Shown here: in pieces, positions 21,799 through 32,960 of the stretch
Layout: every line of letters begins with the position of its first letter
How positions within the stretch are numbered: position 1 is the first letter of the stretch
Origin: Euglena gracilis
Taxonomy: Eukaryota > Euglenida > Euglenophyceae > Euglenales
Assembly (NCBI GenBank): GCA_039621445.1
Contig: CP154957.1
Location: 26,396,541-26,460,540, forward strand
Reading direction: 5' to 3'
Length of the DNA stretch: 64,000 nt
Made by a program: the position numbers and the translations under genes
The notes under the pieces: generated by a model
Database searches by the model: none
Told to the model about the DNA's origin: nothing
What the model saw: the letters and a program-made list of their open reading frames with translations, nothing else

Positions 21799-22131
21799 CC
21801 GGGTCGAAATGACCCGAGGGGATCCATCCGGTGCGGTGACGGCCAAAAAAAAGAGGGGGGGAGGGCGGCCGCCCCGCCCTGACCACGCCACCGCCCCTCC
21901 AGCCGGGCCACGGTGAGGTTCTGCCAGTGGTCCACGATGACGACCGGGAGCCGATCATTACCGGGTCGAACGACCCGAAGGGGAGGGTGCCGGGCCGGTG
22001 ACGGCCACACCCAAAAGAGGGGGGGAGGGGCCACTACCCTCCAGCCGCCACGCCAGCACGCCCCCTCCCACGGTCGAACGGTTAGGTTTCTCCAGTTGGT
22101 CCACCGAATAACGCCCGGTAGCCGATCGAAG
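21799..22131. repeat. Tandem duplication including a glycosyltransferase exon
   Basis: Units 21799-21960 and 21961-22131 both begin CCGGGTCGAA, contain GTGACGGCCA, an AGAGGGGGGGAGG run and CCTCCAGCCG, and end in a GTGGTCCAC-like block followed by GCCGATC. The first unit carries a good coding segment on the minus strand (LPVVIVDHWQNLT); the second carries a decayed version (LPGVIRWTNWRNLT). Confidence 0.8.
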
Positions 22132-23073
22132 AGGGAGGGATGGCGGTGGCGGTGGGGGGGGGGGGAAGAGAGGGGGGGGTTACTAACTACGAACGACACA
22201 CACTGGGGGCCCCCACAGTTCACAAAATCAAGAGGGGGGGGGGAGGGCACCGGTGGGCACAAAAAACACACCCATCCACCACCTGCCCCCACCCACAGAC
22301 CTACTTGTACACTACTTGTACACACACGCACACGCCCACAACACGCAACGCACACGCACACGCCACACGCACACGCACCCACACACACACACCACGCACC
22401 ACGCACAGGCACACGCACGCACGCACACACTCACGTCCCACAGGTGTTCCCAAGACTGCGGCTCGCCCGAGGAGCAGTGTCTCCCATGCCCGAAAGCTGT
22501 CGTAGCCGTTGCCCGGAGGTGAGACGACGAAGCGGTGGTCCATCAGTGTGGCGTAATACGCGGCTGCGCCCGTCCCACTGCCCAGCGGGTGGGGGATGAC
22601 CCTCCCCTCTACTCCACGACAATCATCCTCCAACTCCAAGTCCAAAGCGGAGGAGTTGGAGCAGTGGCACGGCCCGGTCTTTGATGCGGTCGGCAACGTC
22701 TTGCCGGGATGGCACCTGGGGCGGGTGGCGAGCAGCTTCAGCCTACCCCGATGGGGGCACCCCTCCATCGACCACAATGGGTACGAACAAGACGTTCTCG
22801 TCGCGTGTCCTTTCTGGGGAACAGTTAATCCAGTGGCACCCCGCAGCAGTGGCGCACTGATCCACTCCCACGGTGACTCAGGAGGTTGCTGGAAAATGAT
22901 GAAAAACACGCTGTTGCTCATCGCAGCTAAAATTCCACAAACCCAGGCGAAGGAGCACAGATCCCAAAAAAAATACGGAAACAGGCGGGAGAGAAAGAGC
23001 GGCACACCGGAAACCCGTTCTTCTTCAGGTGGAGGACCACGGCCCGGCGGTGGCAGTGCACAGCCAGGGGCCC
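21890..23073 (-). CDS. Exostosin-like glycosyltransferase, partial exon set
   Basis: Candidate exons: 23073-23008 (GPLAVHCHRRAVVLHLKKNG), about 22805-22761 (RDENVLFVPIVVDGG), 22715 to about 22640 (VPSRQDVADRIKDRAVPLLQ), 22577-22435 (YYATLMDHRFVVSPPGNGYD, SFRAWETLLLGRAAVLG) and about 21948-21895 (RLPVVIVDHWQNLT). The S-x-P-x-G-x-G-x-D-x-x-R-x-W-E block followed by PVVIVD-x-W is the nucleotide-sugar binding pattern of exostosin/GT47-type enzymes, which act in the secretory pathway. The exon at 22577 ends in a strong GTGAGT donor that runs into a CA/CG-rich microsatellite. Upstream exons and the start were not found, and it is unclear whether the exons at 25.1-28.5 kb belong to the same gene. 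Confidence 0.55.
22299..22434. repeat. CA/CG-rich microsatellite at a 5' splice site
   Basis: ACACGCACACGCCC-type repeats ending directly at the donor GTGAGTGTGTGCG of the glycosyltransferase exon (minus strand). Confidence 0.85.
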
Positions 23074-23099
23074 CTGGGACGGACTGCGTCTTCGTCCGA

Positions 23100-23595
23100 A
23101 GGCCACGCCAGACACGACCCCAAGCAAAAGAAATCGGTGCAGTTCCTTGACTCACGCGCAATCAGCTCCCCATCGAACACCCGCGGGGAAGTCATTGCTC
23201 TCGATTAATGCAATACACGCCCAGACACGCAAGGCATTCCGTTCTGTGGGTGTGCGCTGTCCTTGTCATTTGGTGGGGGACCAAGAAAAGTTAAAAGAGG
23301 TTTCCCTCTCCAGCCAAAGAACAAGGATGAAAGGCCACTCAGCCACCAAATAACTTCCAATAAATGTTCCTCCACACAAACTCAGATAATAATATCATGA
23401 CAAACACAAAATACTCATCACAATAAATAAGTAACACAAGAACTTTGATGGGAAATTGCTGATGGAAGAATCTCATAAAAAGGGGGTTATTGGTGGATAA
23501 AAAAGCAAACCAAACAATAAAACCAGATATGAGAAAAATATTTTCTGTTACAACACAATAATAAAATGATTTTCAAAAATCATCATTATCAAAGC

Positions 23596-23657
<62 letters not shown>

Positions 23658-25070
23658 ACATCATCATCATCATCAAAGACAGCGTTCACGTCTGGTTCAG
23701 GTACCGGAGCACTCACAGCCAGCAATTGCTTTTGGGAGATAAATGTGAATAGAGCAAATCCTCGACCTCCTTGCTGGCAGCAGATTTCTTCGCGATAATA
23801 CTCACAGTTCGTGCTGCTTTCCCTTTGCCAGTTTGTGTGCAAATCTTCAAAGCATTTGCGCAATGAACCCCACCTCTCCTTGCGAAGACAAAATTCATCT
23901 CATCGGAGAGACTCTATTTTTTCCCGTTGGGTGCCCCAAACCAGACACAAGAGACAAAAAATCCAAAATGATCCTTTGCGGTGAACTGAAACAGCCCCCC
24001 AAAAAATAGAAAAAGGAGAGTTTGAGGGTACCCCATGCACCGAGCGACCCCTGACGGAGACCACCTCCATCGGCAATCCTTGTGTTTCGGTACGTTGGCT
24101 TCAGGGCACCCCTGGAATGCAAGCAACCAAAACAAACAATACGTCCTTTGAAACGAACGCCGGGGAGAGGCAACGGTGCCTGGTGTACACAGGGGGTGAA
24201 GGGAGAAAGAAGGGGAGAAATGCCCCATACCGGCCTGAAATAACTTACTATGGGACCTGAGAATGACCAAACACAACCTGGTGCCGGAAAAGGTCACACA
24301 TTTTCTGTATATGTTTTCAGTGCATAATTCGTGTATTCAGCACATCCTGTGAAGGCTGATTTTGCAACCGCGATCCCAAACGTGCAAAAAAAAAAAGTAC
24401 CGAAACTGGTTTTCAGTCACCCTGGAGGGCCAGCAAATCTGGCAACCAAAGGATAATTGACCACAAATCTGAGGAAAATATCTTTCTGCCAACCCCCCAT
24501 GGGAGGTTTGGGCCAAAAATCAGTGACTGAAAGAAAATACCATCCACCCACCCCGGGTCGACTAGTGACTAAAATTCTGTTATGCTCTCAAATGATTCAA
24601 AAATGGCAGAAAATGGCCCAAATTGACCAAAAAAAAAAAACAGGCTGAAAGACACCAAAAAGGGAAAGCCAAAATGTGCCCCCCCCCCCCCAATGTGCGG
24701 TCAACAAGACGCGAGAATGAGGAAATATGCGTGGAAGAAATATGTGGTGTATGCAAGAATGATTTTCATAAACCAAATAAAAATAAAAATTGCACAAAAT
24801 ATGCGAATTTTGCACTCCGCATACAAAATTTTCTATCTGCAACACTCCCACCACGTCGGCGCTTCCATTTTATGCCTTCCTACACAGAAACATATTGGAG
24901 TTACTTAAAGATGCCTGTCACCTAACCAAATCTACTGCTGCTTGCCCCCCCCAACAATTCAACCCAGCCTCTCCAAAATGGGCAAATGGACACCCCCTTG
25001 GCACTGGTGCTGCGGGAGGGTCCGCTGCCCAAAGACCCACCCACCCCCCGGGTCTTCTGAGTTGCGCCGC
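23100..25070. other. No gene seen apart from a CAT microsatellite
   Basis: A CAT/GAT trinucleotide tract lies at about 23590-23660; the poly-Asp frame across it is not supported as a gene because neighbouring codons are not GC3-biased. The rest is unique sequence with GCATATTT-type motifs near 24720-24830. Confidence 0.5.
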
Positions 25071-25076
25071 CCGGCG

Positions 25077-28000
25077 TCACTGAGTGCCCACAAACTCCGC
25101 CGGAGCGGCCTGGAGGAATTTGAGGAACGTCTGGGCGGCCGGGGGGTGGGCGGCCAGCCCCAGCCGGGCGTGGGAGAGGGCGTCCACGCTCTTCGGGTGG
25201 ATGCCGAGGGGCACGCCGCGGAGCCTGCTGGGGGCAGGGGCCGCTCCCGGGGGGGGGGGGGCGTGAGGCCTCGGTTGGAATGGGGGGGGCATATGTGATG
25301 AACAGACCCGTGTGAGACATGGCGGGCGTGGGTGCAGGCCCCAGTGGTCCGGCTCCACAACTTTTTGCCTTCTCCACCCAGTAAGCACCACCTTATGTTC
25401 GGGCTCGGCAGGACCCACTTCGGGGGGGTTTCGGGTCCAACATTTCCCCAGCGATCTCCAGATCTTAATGGGATGCCCATCGACCTCGAATCCCAATCTC
25501 AACCCTCAGGAATTCAGCCTTAATTATGCTTGACACTTCCAGCTGGCATATTTAATCAACTATTCGCACAAAGAGGACACTGGCAAATAACAAGGGGTGT
25601 AAGATTGGAAATAGTGCCCACAAGTCATTGAGATGCCCCTGGCCGTGATGATTGAAGACGTTGATGGCATACCACCTACGCAGGAAAACAGAAAGTTTGG
25701 GGCTTGGAGCAACGAACTGGTTTGGTGTGAGAAAAATCTGTTATGAATTGAGGGGAAACAAGGATTTGGGAGCACTGAAATTGCAAGGGCACCGTGCGGT
25801 GCAAATTCCAGATTGGTCGCAAATTAAACAGAATTGAACATGCGAAAAAAATATTGAATAGACGGCAAGGAATTCAAACAGAGAAAATACTTGTTTGTAA
25901 AAAATCTTAACTTCTGTATGTTTGCAGCAATATTTTTTTTAAAAAACCAAATTTCCGGGGAATGAAGGAAACGTGGATGCTCTCTCTCACCAATGCACTG
26001 CACACCGCAGGAGCAGGGGGTGGGCCAGCAGCTGTTGGCAGACGTCAGTGCCATGCATGTGCTTACCGACCGGGGGGGGGGGAGGGGGGTGGGTGGGTGC
26101 TATAGGGTGCCTGCCCCTACTAGCACCCCCCCCCCCCCGTGGGGTAGGCACCCGACTAAGCACAAGCCTGGTCAGTGCGGGTGTCATTGGCGGCCTCGGG
26201 GCAGATGGGGAAGTCCCGCTGGTGGGTGATGAGGAAGAAGTGGACGCGGATGCCGGCGATGGCCTCCCAGAACCTGGGGGGGGGGATGGCAACACTGGCC
26301 GGACAGAGTGTCCTCCCCTCGCCGACACACCGTTTCGACCAGCCCCGGGGGGGGGGGGGGCGTTGGGCCTATGCACCTGCGGGGGTTGCTTCAGCACCGG
26401 AGGTCGGTCCAGTGCTCAAGCAACACCCAGAGGTCAGCGAGAGGAAAATTGAATGAAAAAATTTCCTGAGATCTGGTGCATTCTCTTGACCAATACTTAC
26501 ACTATTTCTACCCATGTGCCCTCTATGGCAACAACTGTGTTTGGGCCAAGAGGTAGGGGGAGCCCGGGGGCGGGGACCATGGCGCCGAAGGTGGTCGCCC
26601 CGGGCCCCCCCTAACTCTCGGCCCAAAACACTGTTCTTGGTCTGAAACCATTTTTGGGCGAAGTTTTAAAACCTTTTACATCTCGAAATGGGCCCAGACA
26701 AGGTTTCAAGCGCCTGAGGGAGTCAGCCTCCCCGGAAACAGCCCTGATCTGGACCATCGGCTTCTGCAGTGGCTTACGATGTCAACCTTGAAAAGGAGGG
26801 GAGGTCTTGCAAAGACGAACGATGGAAAGCCCTGATGTGTGTGCCTGAGCATTCCCTTCCTGGAACGGCTTGCCAAAAACGAGTGTACAACACTTCGCTC
26901 CGACCCCCCGGCAACCCTGCCCCTGGTGCTGGCTCTTCAATCAAAATCCTGCACAAATTCAACACAGACACGCACAGGCGTTTCACTTTTGAAACCCGGC
27001 CACACCTCACCATCTGCTGAGGGTCCAGGTAGAACACGGTGCGGTTGGGAAGCGCCGAGGCGTTGAAGCTGCAGAGGGTGTCGATGCGGGCACACCGCAC
27101 GTCCGCCATCGCCATGAACTGCAGGCTGGTGATGAGGTCCGCCGGCTGGGGGAGAGATGCTGCTGCGGGGGTTGGGCGGATTCTGACTTGAAAACAACCT
27201 GGCAGCAGATTGCAAAAAACCATCAGTGGATTGCGAAACTAAACAGGCAATTCATTGCTAAAAAATGCAAAACAAAGTTGCAAGACAAAACGAGGCCCCA
27301 TGCCAGACACCGATTGAATTACAAATGCATTTTGAATCTGTCTTATGGGATCTTTCACCTATATGCACTTTCCATAATTTGTACTGCATTGCATAATAAC
27401 TAAGTGTATTCTTTTTTAAAAAGAGAATCAGTCATAAAGAAACCAAAAATTTATAATATAATTGTAATGCACAAGTTTCAGGAGAAAAATACAACACACA
27501 AAAAACAGCAGCCACCCTGTGAAAGAAAGATAAATTGGCAGTCCAATACTGCTCCAAGCCCATCATCGGCAGTGGGTGGGGACATGCAGGATGAGCAACA
27601 TTGCCATGAATGACGGAATTATTAGATACCATAGAAAACGATTGCGAATGATGTGTTACATGGACTGCAATGCGAATATGAAGGAGTGTCTCTGAAATGT
27701 GTGGATAACACATATATGCGTCGTTAAAAGGCGAAAAAAATGCGAATGGCTGTTTCCATCTGACACTCAATTTTTCGTCGGGTGTCTTGTGCTTTCATCC
27801 GCTACCCTCTGAGGGCTGGAACACTGAAGTATGCCCAACGTCCCAGCGACACACATTCCAATGTCGAAACGCCATACACATTTCTATCGTCCCACCTGGG
27901 CAGCACGTGATGCCTCTGCAGCGGCACTGGCAGCCGCCCCGCGGGTCCGCCTCCGCACATGTGCAGTTCCGCCCGCGGAGCAGCCGGCGCAGCGTCTGCA

Positions 28001-28508
28001 TCCCTGGGGGACATGGTGCGCACGGCATGGTACGGTAAGGTACGGTACATTACAATGTGGTATGGTACGGTACGGTACGGTACGGTACGGTACGGTACGG
28101 TACGGTGGGGCAACACCTGGCCTTTCGACGAGAAAAAAAAGTCCTTGTCTTCTAGTTTCCCCTGGATCTCTGAAACGCCATAAATCCCCTGAACCTGACC
28201 CTCCCGTACAGCTGTGGTGCAGGGAGGGATGATTACGCCTCCTTTTGCAAAACCAGGGTGGGGGGGGGGTGGGTCGACCCGATCCCACAAGGTTTCTGGC
28301 ATCCACGTTCAGCCTTACTGGTATACAAACAAAGAAACGCAAAAAAAAGACTGTCAAAAGAGGCAGCAAACTCAATTCTCCCATCAATGGCTTCGACAGC
28401 TGGGGCCAGCGCACACAAACCAGCGAGCAAGTCAGGCTCCACCGTAGGCCCGCTGAAGGGCACGGGCTGCTCTCCGGGAGGGCGGGTGAGCGGCTTGGCC
28501 TTCGACAT
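25077..28508 (-). CDS. Unidentified protein with Cys-rich N-terminal region (6 exons)
   Basis: Exons: 28508-28421 (MSKAKPLTRPPGEQPVPFSG, ending PDLLA); 28003 to about 27933 (MQTLRRLLRGRNCTCAEADP; more Cys codons follow if the exon runs on); 27145-27011 (PADLITSLQFMAMADVRCAR, RTVFYLDPQQM); 26273-26174 (FWEAIAGIRVHFFLITHQRD); 26040-26006 (CQQLLAHPLLL); 25227-25077 (RGVPLGIHPKSVDALSHARL to stop). Joins 1-2, 4-5 and 5-6 keep the frame; the joins around the 27.1-kb exon are not settled, so an exon may be missing. The segment with ADLITSLQFMAMAD and a following Ser/Asn/Ala stretch is reminiscent of sugar-nucleotide binding ends of fucosyltransferase-like enzymes, but I do not recognise the family. 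Codon use matches the host genes. Function unknown. Confidence 0.6.
26041..26173 (-). other. Nonconventional intron, 133 nt
   Basis: Starts GACCAG and ends CTGACGTC. Joins ANDTRT to CQQLLAHP in frame. It contains a poly-C/poly-G hairpin-like stretch. Confidence 0.65.
26520..26713 (-). repeat. Repeat family C, copy 1 (inverted)
   Basis: Closely matches the reverse complement of about 29495-29662: AACTGTGTTTGGGCCAAG, a GGGGGAGCCC block, CCCAAAACACTGTTCTTGGT, TTTGGGCGAAG and ATCTCGAAATGGGCCC-like segments occur in the same order. Confidence 0.75.
28042..28108. repeat. GGTAC pentanucleotide repeat
   Basis: Perfect TACGG units at about 28063-28108 with imperfect units upstream (GGTATGGTACGG). 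Confidence 0.85.
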
Positions 28509-28524
28509 GTGCGGAACCCCCCTG
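28509..28524 (-). promoter_or_regulatory. Possible trans-splice acceptor
   Basis: CAG at 28524-28522 lies 13 nt upstream of the proposed ATG at 28508. Confidence 0.4.
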
Positions 28525-28904
28525 AGCCAATGGCGGGGACCCCAAAGCCCAACCAACAAGCGATTGGGAGGGGTTGGCCCAGCGGAAATCATCTGCAGCA
28601 AAGAGTAGAAAGGTGGGAAAGAGGGCGCTCCAAACCTGACATTGTTGGCAATGCAGACAAAATGGTAGAAAGGAAAGAAGGATGCTTCAATGGGAAATGG
28701 GACCCCATTCCGAGAGACGAATTCCAACATGAAATGGTTGCACAGCAAAGCAAGACATGGAGGCGTACTTGAACCATTTCGGCTGCTTCATCTCTGTGGA
28801 AATGAGATGGGTTAGGTTTTCATGAGAATGGGGAGAAAAGATGGCAGCTGAGGCTCCACTCAAACCCCTGAGAGTCATTCTGGACAAAATCATGTGTAAA
28901 ATGT

Positions 28905-29055
28905 ATGCACATATGCATACATGCATGCATGCACGTACGTATGTACGTACGTTCGTATGTATGTGTGCATGCGTGGATACATACATGCATACATGCATGC
29001 ATGTATGTATGTCTGGCTGTATGTATGCATATACGCATATATATATATATATAAA
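28905..29055. repeat. CATGCA/GTATGTAC microsatellite
   Basis: Mixed CATGCATG, GTACGTATG and TATATA units; about 150 bp. Confidence 0.85.
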
Positions 29056-29099
29056 CAACGTGTGTATGTATGCATGTATGTATATGGTTTAGTATACCA

Positions 29100-29292
29100 T
29101 TTCTTATACGGCCATATGGTATGTATATGGTTTCCGCATCATAGGCAACCTTCCCCATTCTGTGTCCCCTTCTACCACTGGAAAAAAATCCAAAAATAAA
29201 TTATTATTATAATACCATATATTATATGCTTATATGGTATGTATAGGCATTCCGCACCATATCCAACCTTCCCCATTCTGTGTCCCCTTCTA
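29100..29292 (+). repeat. Local tandem duplication (empty-site reference for the hAT element)
   Basis: TATGGTATGTATA...CAACCTTCCCCATTCTGTG, then TCCCCTTCTA, occurs at about 29113-29178 and 29230-29292. The first copy continues CCACTGG; the second is interrupted by the hAT element at exactly that point and resumes with CCGCTTCGG at 30290. Confidence 0.8.
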
Positions 29293-29494
29293 CAGGGTTT
29301 ACCACCGGTTCGTGCTAGGAAGCCTGAAATCCGGTTCGTGATTGTTCATGATTGTTCGTGATTGTTCATGATTGTTCGTGCTTCCAAAAAACCACCCGGT
29401 TTTCCGTTTTCCTTGGCGAAATAGGTGATTCCTCTTGCAATTTGGCTTCTTGTGCCTCTTTTAATCTAAATATTCAGGTCAATGGGGAAAACAA

Positions 29495-29662
29495 AAGAGG
29501 GTTGAAACCGAGTTTGGGCCGATTTCGAGACATTAAAAGTCTTAAATCTTCGCCCAAACACGGTTTCAACCAAGAACAGTGTTTTGGGCCAAGGTTTTAG
29601 GGGGGGCCAGGGGCGACCGCCCTGGGCTCCCCCACTTGGCCCAAACACAGTTCTTGACATAG
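29495..29662 (+). repeat. Repeat family C, copy 2
   Basis: Inverted relative to 26520-26713; located inside the hAT element at 29293-30282. Confidence 0.75.
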
Positions 29663-29858
29663 AAAGATGCACTGCAAAGCAACGAAAAATCAGTGCCAAC
29701 GCTTGGCGAGAGTGAAACGTTGCTCTACATCGCCATTGCAAAACGAGGTCACTGCGGCTGGCGCAAATTTTTCCCCACACTTCAACTCATTTCAGTTCTC
29801 ACAAAATGGACAGACGCGTCATATGTTGTAGCTTGATTCTCTTGGCAACCACCATGAG

Positions 29859-29951
29859 CTAAAATTTGGGTTTCCCCATCCTTTGACGATTGTTGGCATC
29901 AATGAGACCAGTGAGGCTGAACGACCGTTCCACAGTGCGCGAGGCAAACAT
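29859..29951 (-). pseudogene. hAT transposase C-terminal remnant
   Basis: A 30-codon stretch contains VERSFSLTGLIDANNRQRM, which fits the conserved ER-x-FS-x-x-G...R motif of the hAT dimerisation region. Frames upstream are broken by stops, so no active transposase is encoded. Confidence 0.75.
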
Positions 29952-30289
29952 TGCACCACATTTCCGAAACTCTCATTTCCATCACTCCACCAAACTGAAA
30001 AAGGTGACAAAAGTGGGGAAATCAAAACAAGATAGGTATGACACCGGGGCAGCATGCTTTGAAGAGTCATTTTGCCACCTCTCTTCCATGATCTTTTCTC
30101 TTTGGTTGATTGAACAACACCATCATTCTCAGAAGAAGACATTTCTGCAAGGGCGACAAAAAAATCCGGTTCGTGATTGTTCGTGATTGTTCGCGATGTT
30201 CGTGATTTTGCCAAAGTCCCAAGTTCGTGCTGGTTCGTGATTGTTCGTGATTGTTCGTGGCACGAACCAGTGAAAAACCCTGCCTTCTA

Positions 30290-31684
30290 CCGCTTCGGGA
30301 AAAAAATTCAAAAATGAAGTTCATCAAATCAATAATTTTTGACGTGTCGTTTCATTTACAACGCCTTCCCCAGCTGGTCTTGCCTTTCAGCCAATCAGAT
30401 TCTATGAAACAAAAAAAGGAAAAAAAGGCTGGGGACCCTAAAGCGGTCCCCAGCCTTTTCCGGGCATCGGTGTCATTTGGCTTCATTTGAAGAGGGGTTT
30501 CAAATATTTTTTTTTTGCCATTTTGTGAATGTATTTTGTAATGTTTTGAAAATGATTCAGCATCGTGGACGTTAGCTTTGTAAGGGAAGCCATGACATTT
30601 GCCATATTCTTGTGAAAACTTGTCATTGTGGGGATAGGCAGCATCATACAATTATTTACCGACCCCCTCCCCCCAGGGGGCCACCCCCACTCTTCCAAAA
30701 ACCAGACAATCACTCTTCTTCACTCTCTCTAGAAATCAGTAAGTTGCTATCCCCCCCCCGGAGGGCCGGCCACCATGGGATCCAGAAATATCACTACAAA
30801 CGTAAAGAAAATGCCCTAAAAATCTTTTCTGGCGATTTTGGCATCTAACCACCTGGGTGGGGGGGGGGTTGGGCCAAAAACCAATCAGTCAGTTTCACAG
30901 CAGTTACCCCCATCCAACAGGGGGGGGGGGGTTGAGCGATTGTATGTTCAGCATACCGCCAGAATAAGGCATGGATTTGACATTTTGGAGGATCAAAGAG
31001 TCCGAATGCCTGAGAGAGAACACAACCAGAACAAGAGACAGCCAATGTTTCAGGACACAAGATGTGTGTCACCAAAACGCAGTGTTAACAGAACTTGCAC
31101 GCTACACAAAACAACCAGAGCAAATAGACCGTCTTGTGTGAATTGATGTTTGTTCAAGTATAAGTCCAAGTTGTCAAACTTGAGAAAAAGCATCTGACGA
31201 GCCCTCCACCCCCTTATCTTCGCTTGTGCCAAACCCTGGTCCAACGCCCAGCCCCAAAGCCTCTGTCAGCCTATGGGTATGGCGATGGTGATGGTGTGGT
31301 GACTGGCCTGCCCCATGTAGAAATGACCCAGCCAGATGGGCACGAATAAAACCAGCAAAAAATAATGCCCCAGAAATGAACCATGGGCATAGAGGTGTGC
31401 CACAACTCCGTGTACCTTGGACACGAGGTACAAGGTTGTCGAGGTGTCTTGAAGAAAAATCCCCAAGGATGCTGGTCAGACGGCAGAGGCTCACCAGAGC
31501 CCTACTGAGATTGTGTGCAAGCCACAAATAATGGAGACCATGCAAAACTGCCTGTTTTGATCTTCCCTTTGGGAGTGCCAACGTTGGCAGGGAGCTCCAA
31601 ACAGGGCTTTTCGAGACCCAGAAAGGGGCACTTCCACCCAACCCACCCCGTCAATTAATAAACACCCCAAATTTACCAATAGGG
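30290..31684. other. No gene seen
   Basis: Unique sequence with poly-G/poly-C patches. Open minus frames at about 31170-31640 lack the host codon bias and no family was recognised. Confidence 0.4.
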
Positions 31685-32372
31685 GCGCAGCAGGGTGTAA
31701 GTGAGAGGGGGGAGGGGGGTGGTCCTGGACACCCCCTGGATAAAAAAAAAACCGAGGGGCTTCAAAAAATGTCCGAAATTGTGTTTTCGGGTGATTTTTT
31801 TTCCCTCCCAAATGAGAAAAACAGATGATAAAATAACAAGTCTGCCGGCGCGAAGCGCTGAGGAAGAAAATTAATTGGTTCTATGGAGTATCCCTGGACC
31901 CCCTCGGCCCTGAGGGGGGGGGGGGGGGGGGGCTGGACCATACCATTCCTCAGCGGCCCCCCGGGGGGGGGGGGAGGGGGGTCACTTTCCACTTTACAAA
32001 AAACCACTCAGTCACTTTTTCCCAAAAAACCAGTCAGTCACTTTACACCCCCACTAACCAACCTGTAACCCCCCCCCCCGGGGGGGATCGGACACTCTTC
32101 AGGAGGAAATGAAATTTTGCCAAAAAAATCTCAAAAAATCCAAAAAATTTCCGGCGCCTTCGGCGCCAGGCCAGCCACTTTTTCACTTTTGGGCCAACCC
32201 TCCCGGGGGGGGGTCTGGGTCAAAAAAACAACAACAACAACCAGTCAGTCACTCTGAAATAACCAGTCAGTCACCCCCCCGGGGGGGGGGGTAGGACAGG
32301 TGTTAAACAATGGTATTGTCTGGACGCCCCTCCCCCTTGGAGGGCGGGACGGCCCTTACAAAACCAACACTC
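31685..32372. mobile_element. Repeat family D, copy 1 (non-autonomous element with nested repeats)
   Basis: Shares with 60130-60480, in order: CAGCAGGGT..TAAGTG, GTCCTGGAC, GATAAAAA..AACCG, GGGGCTTCAAAAA, AAACAGATGATAAAA, AAGTCTGCC, a GCGAAGCGC palindrome, TTGGTTCTATGG and, at the right, TACAAAACCAACA. The right half contains repeated CAGTCAGTCAC units and the perfect hairpin GGCGCCTTCGGCGCC (32149-32163). Confidence 0.6.
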
Positions 32373-32639
32373 ACTTGATATCCTCGGGCACACACCGGAG
32401 GTCAGCGGCCGGGGGCATTATTTGGGGTGCTATTATTTGGGGAGAATTTTTTCAATGTCAAAGATTGGCAAAAATACTGACCTGTTGGAGCCTGATTCTC
32501 CCACATGATTTTCATTTCATTTGTCATTTTTTTTTCTGGCTTTAAGCACAATGGATGCCTTTTGATGCTAAATCTGGCCCAATTTCATCAATTTTTGTGA
32601 TTTTTCGACTTCAAAAAGGCTTTGAGAACACACTGGACG

Positions 32640-32960
32640 ACAAATGACGGGAAACAAAAATGATTGGAAACTACACAAAGATTTCCTTTCAGATTTGTGC
32701 AATTTGAAATCTCCTTTGAACACACCGTTGATTGGAAATCCCACAGACATGTTGGAAAAATGGGCAGCTCACTTCTTCAGTGAATCATCATGCAAAAAGG
32801 ACAATCCCTCGGAAGGAAAACCCCTTGAATACAAACACATCGCACAGGGACAAAGAAGAGGTCATCCAACAGCGAAACATCGCCCACCTGACTTCAACGT
32901 CTGAAAATGAGGCTGATAAGCCTGAGACAGACAAGAAAAAAGCATTCAGGCACTACATGC
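32640..32960 (+). pseudogene. Possible decayed retroelement fragment
   Basis: A + frame reads DFLSDLCNLKSPLNTPLIGN and then EKWAAHFF, resembling the linker before the RT domain of some non-LTR retrotransposons. The frame shifts shortly after. No RT motif is present nearby. Low certainty. Confidence 0.25.

Larger units (their letters stand above)
29293..30282 (-). mobile_element. hAT transposon, internally decayed, 990 bp
   Basis: Inverted ends CAGGGTTTACCACCGGTTCG and, at the right, the complement CAGGGTTTTTCACTGGTTCG. It is flanked by CCTTCTA on both sides (29286-29292 and 30283-30289). Subterminal regions carry tandem GTTCGTGATT units (29331-29385 and 30170-30260), typical of transposase binding sites. 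The interior includes repeat family C (29495-29662) and, on the minus strand, a fragment of the transposase C-terminus. Comparison with the neighbouring duplicate shows the intact target. Confidence 0.85.

Noticed and set aside
22301-23161. One uninterrupted 286-codon minus frame as the glycosyltransferase
   Set aside because: Only the segment at 22577-22435 matches the family in this frame; neighbouring exons fit better in other frames with introns between.
23573-23863. Acidic protein with a poly-Asp run
   Set aside because: The run is a CAT trinucleotide repeat and flanking codons lack the strong GC3 bias of host exons.
28042-28108. GGTAC array as a regulatory operator
   Set aside because: It is a simple pentanucleotide microsatellite in an intron with no sign of conserved spacing or function.
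31174-31640. 155-codon minus frame as a gene
   Set aside because: No codon bias, no recognisable family and no joinable neighbours.
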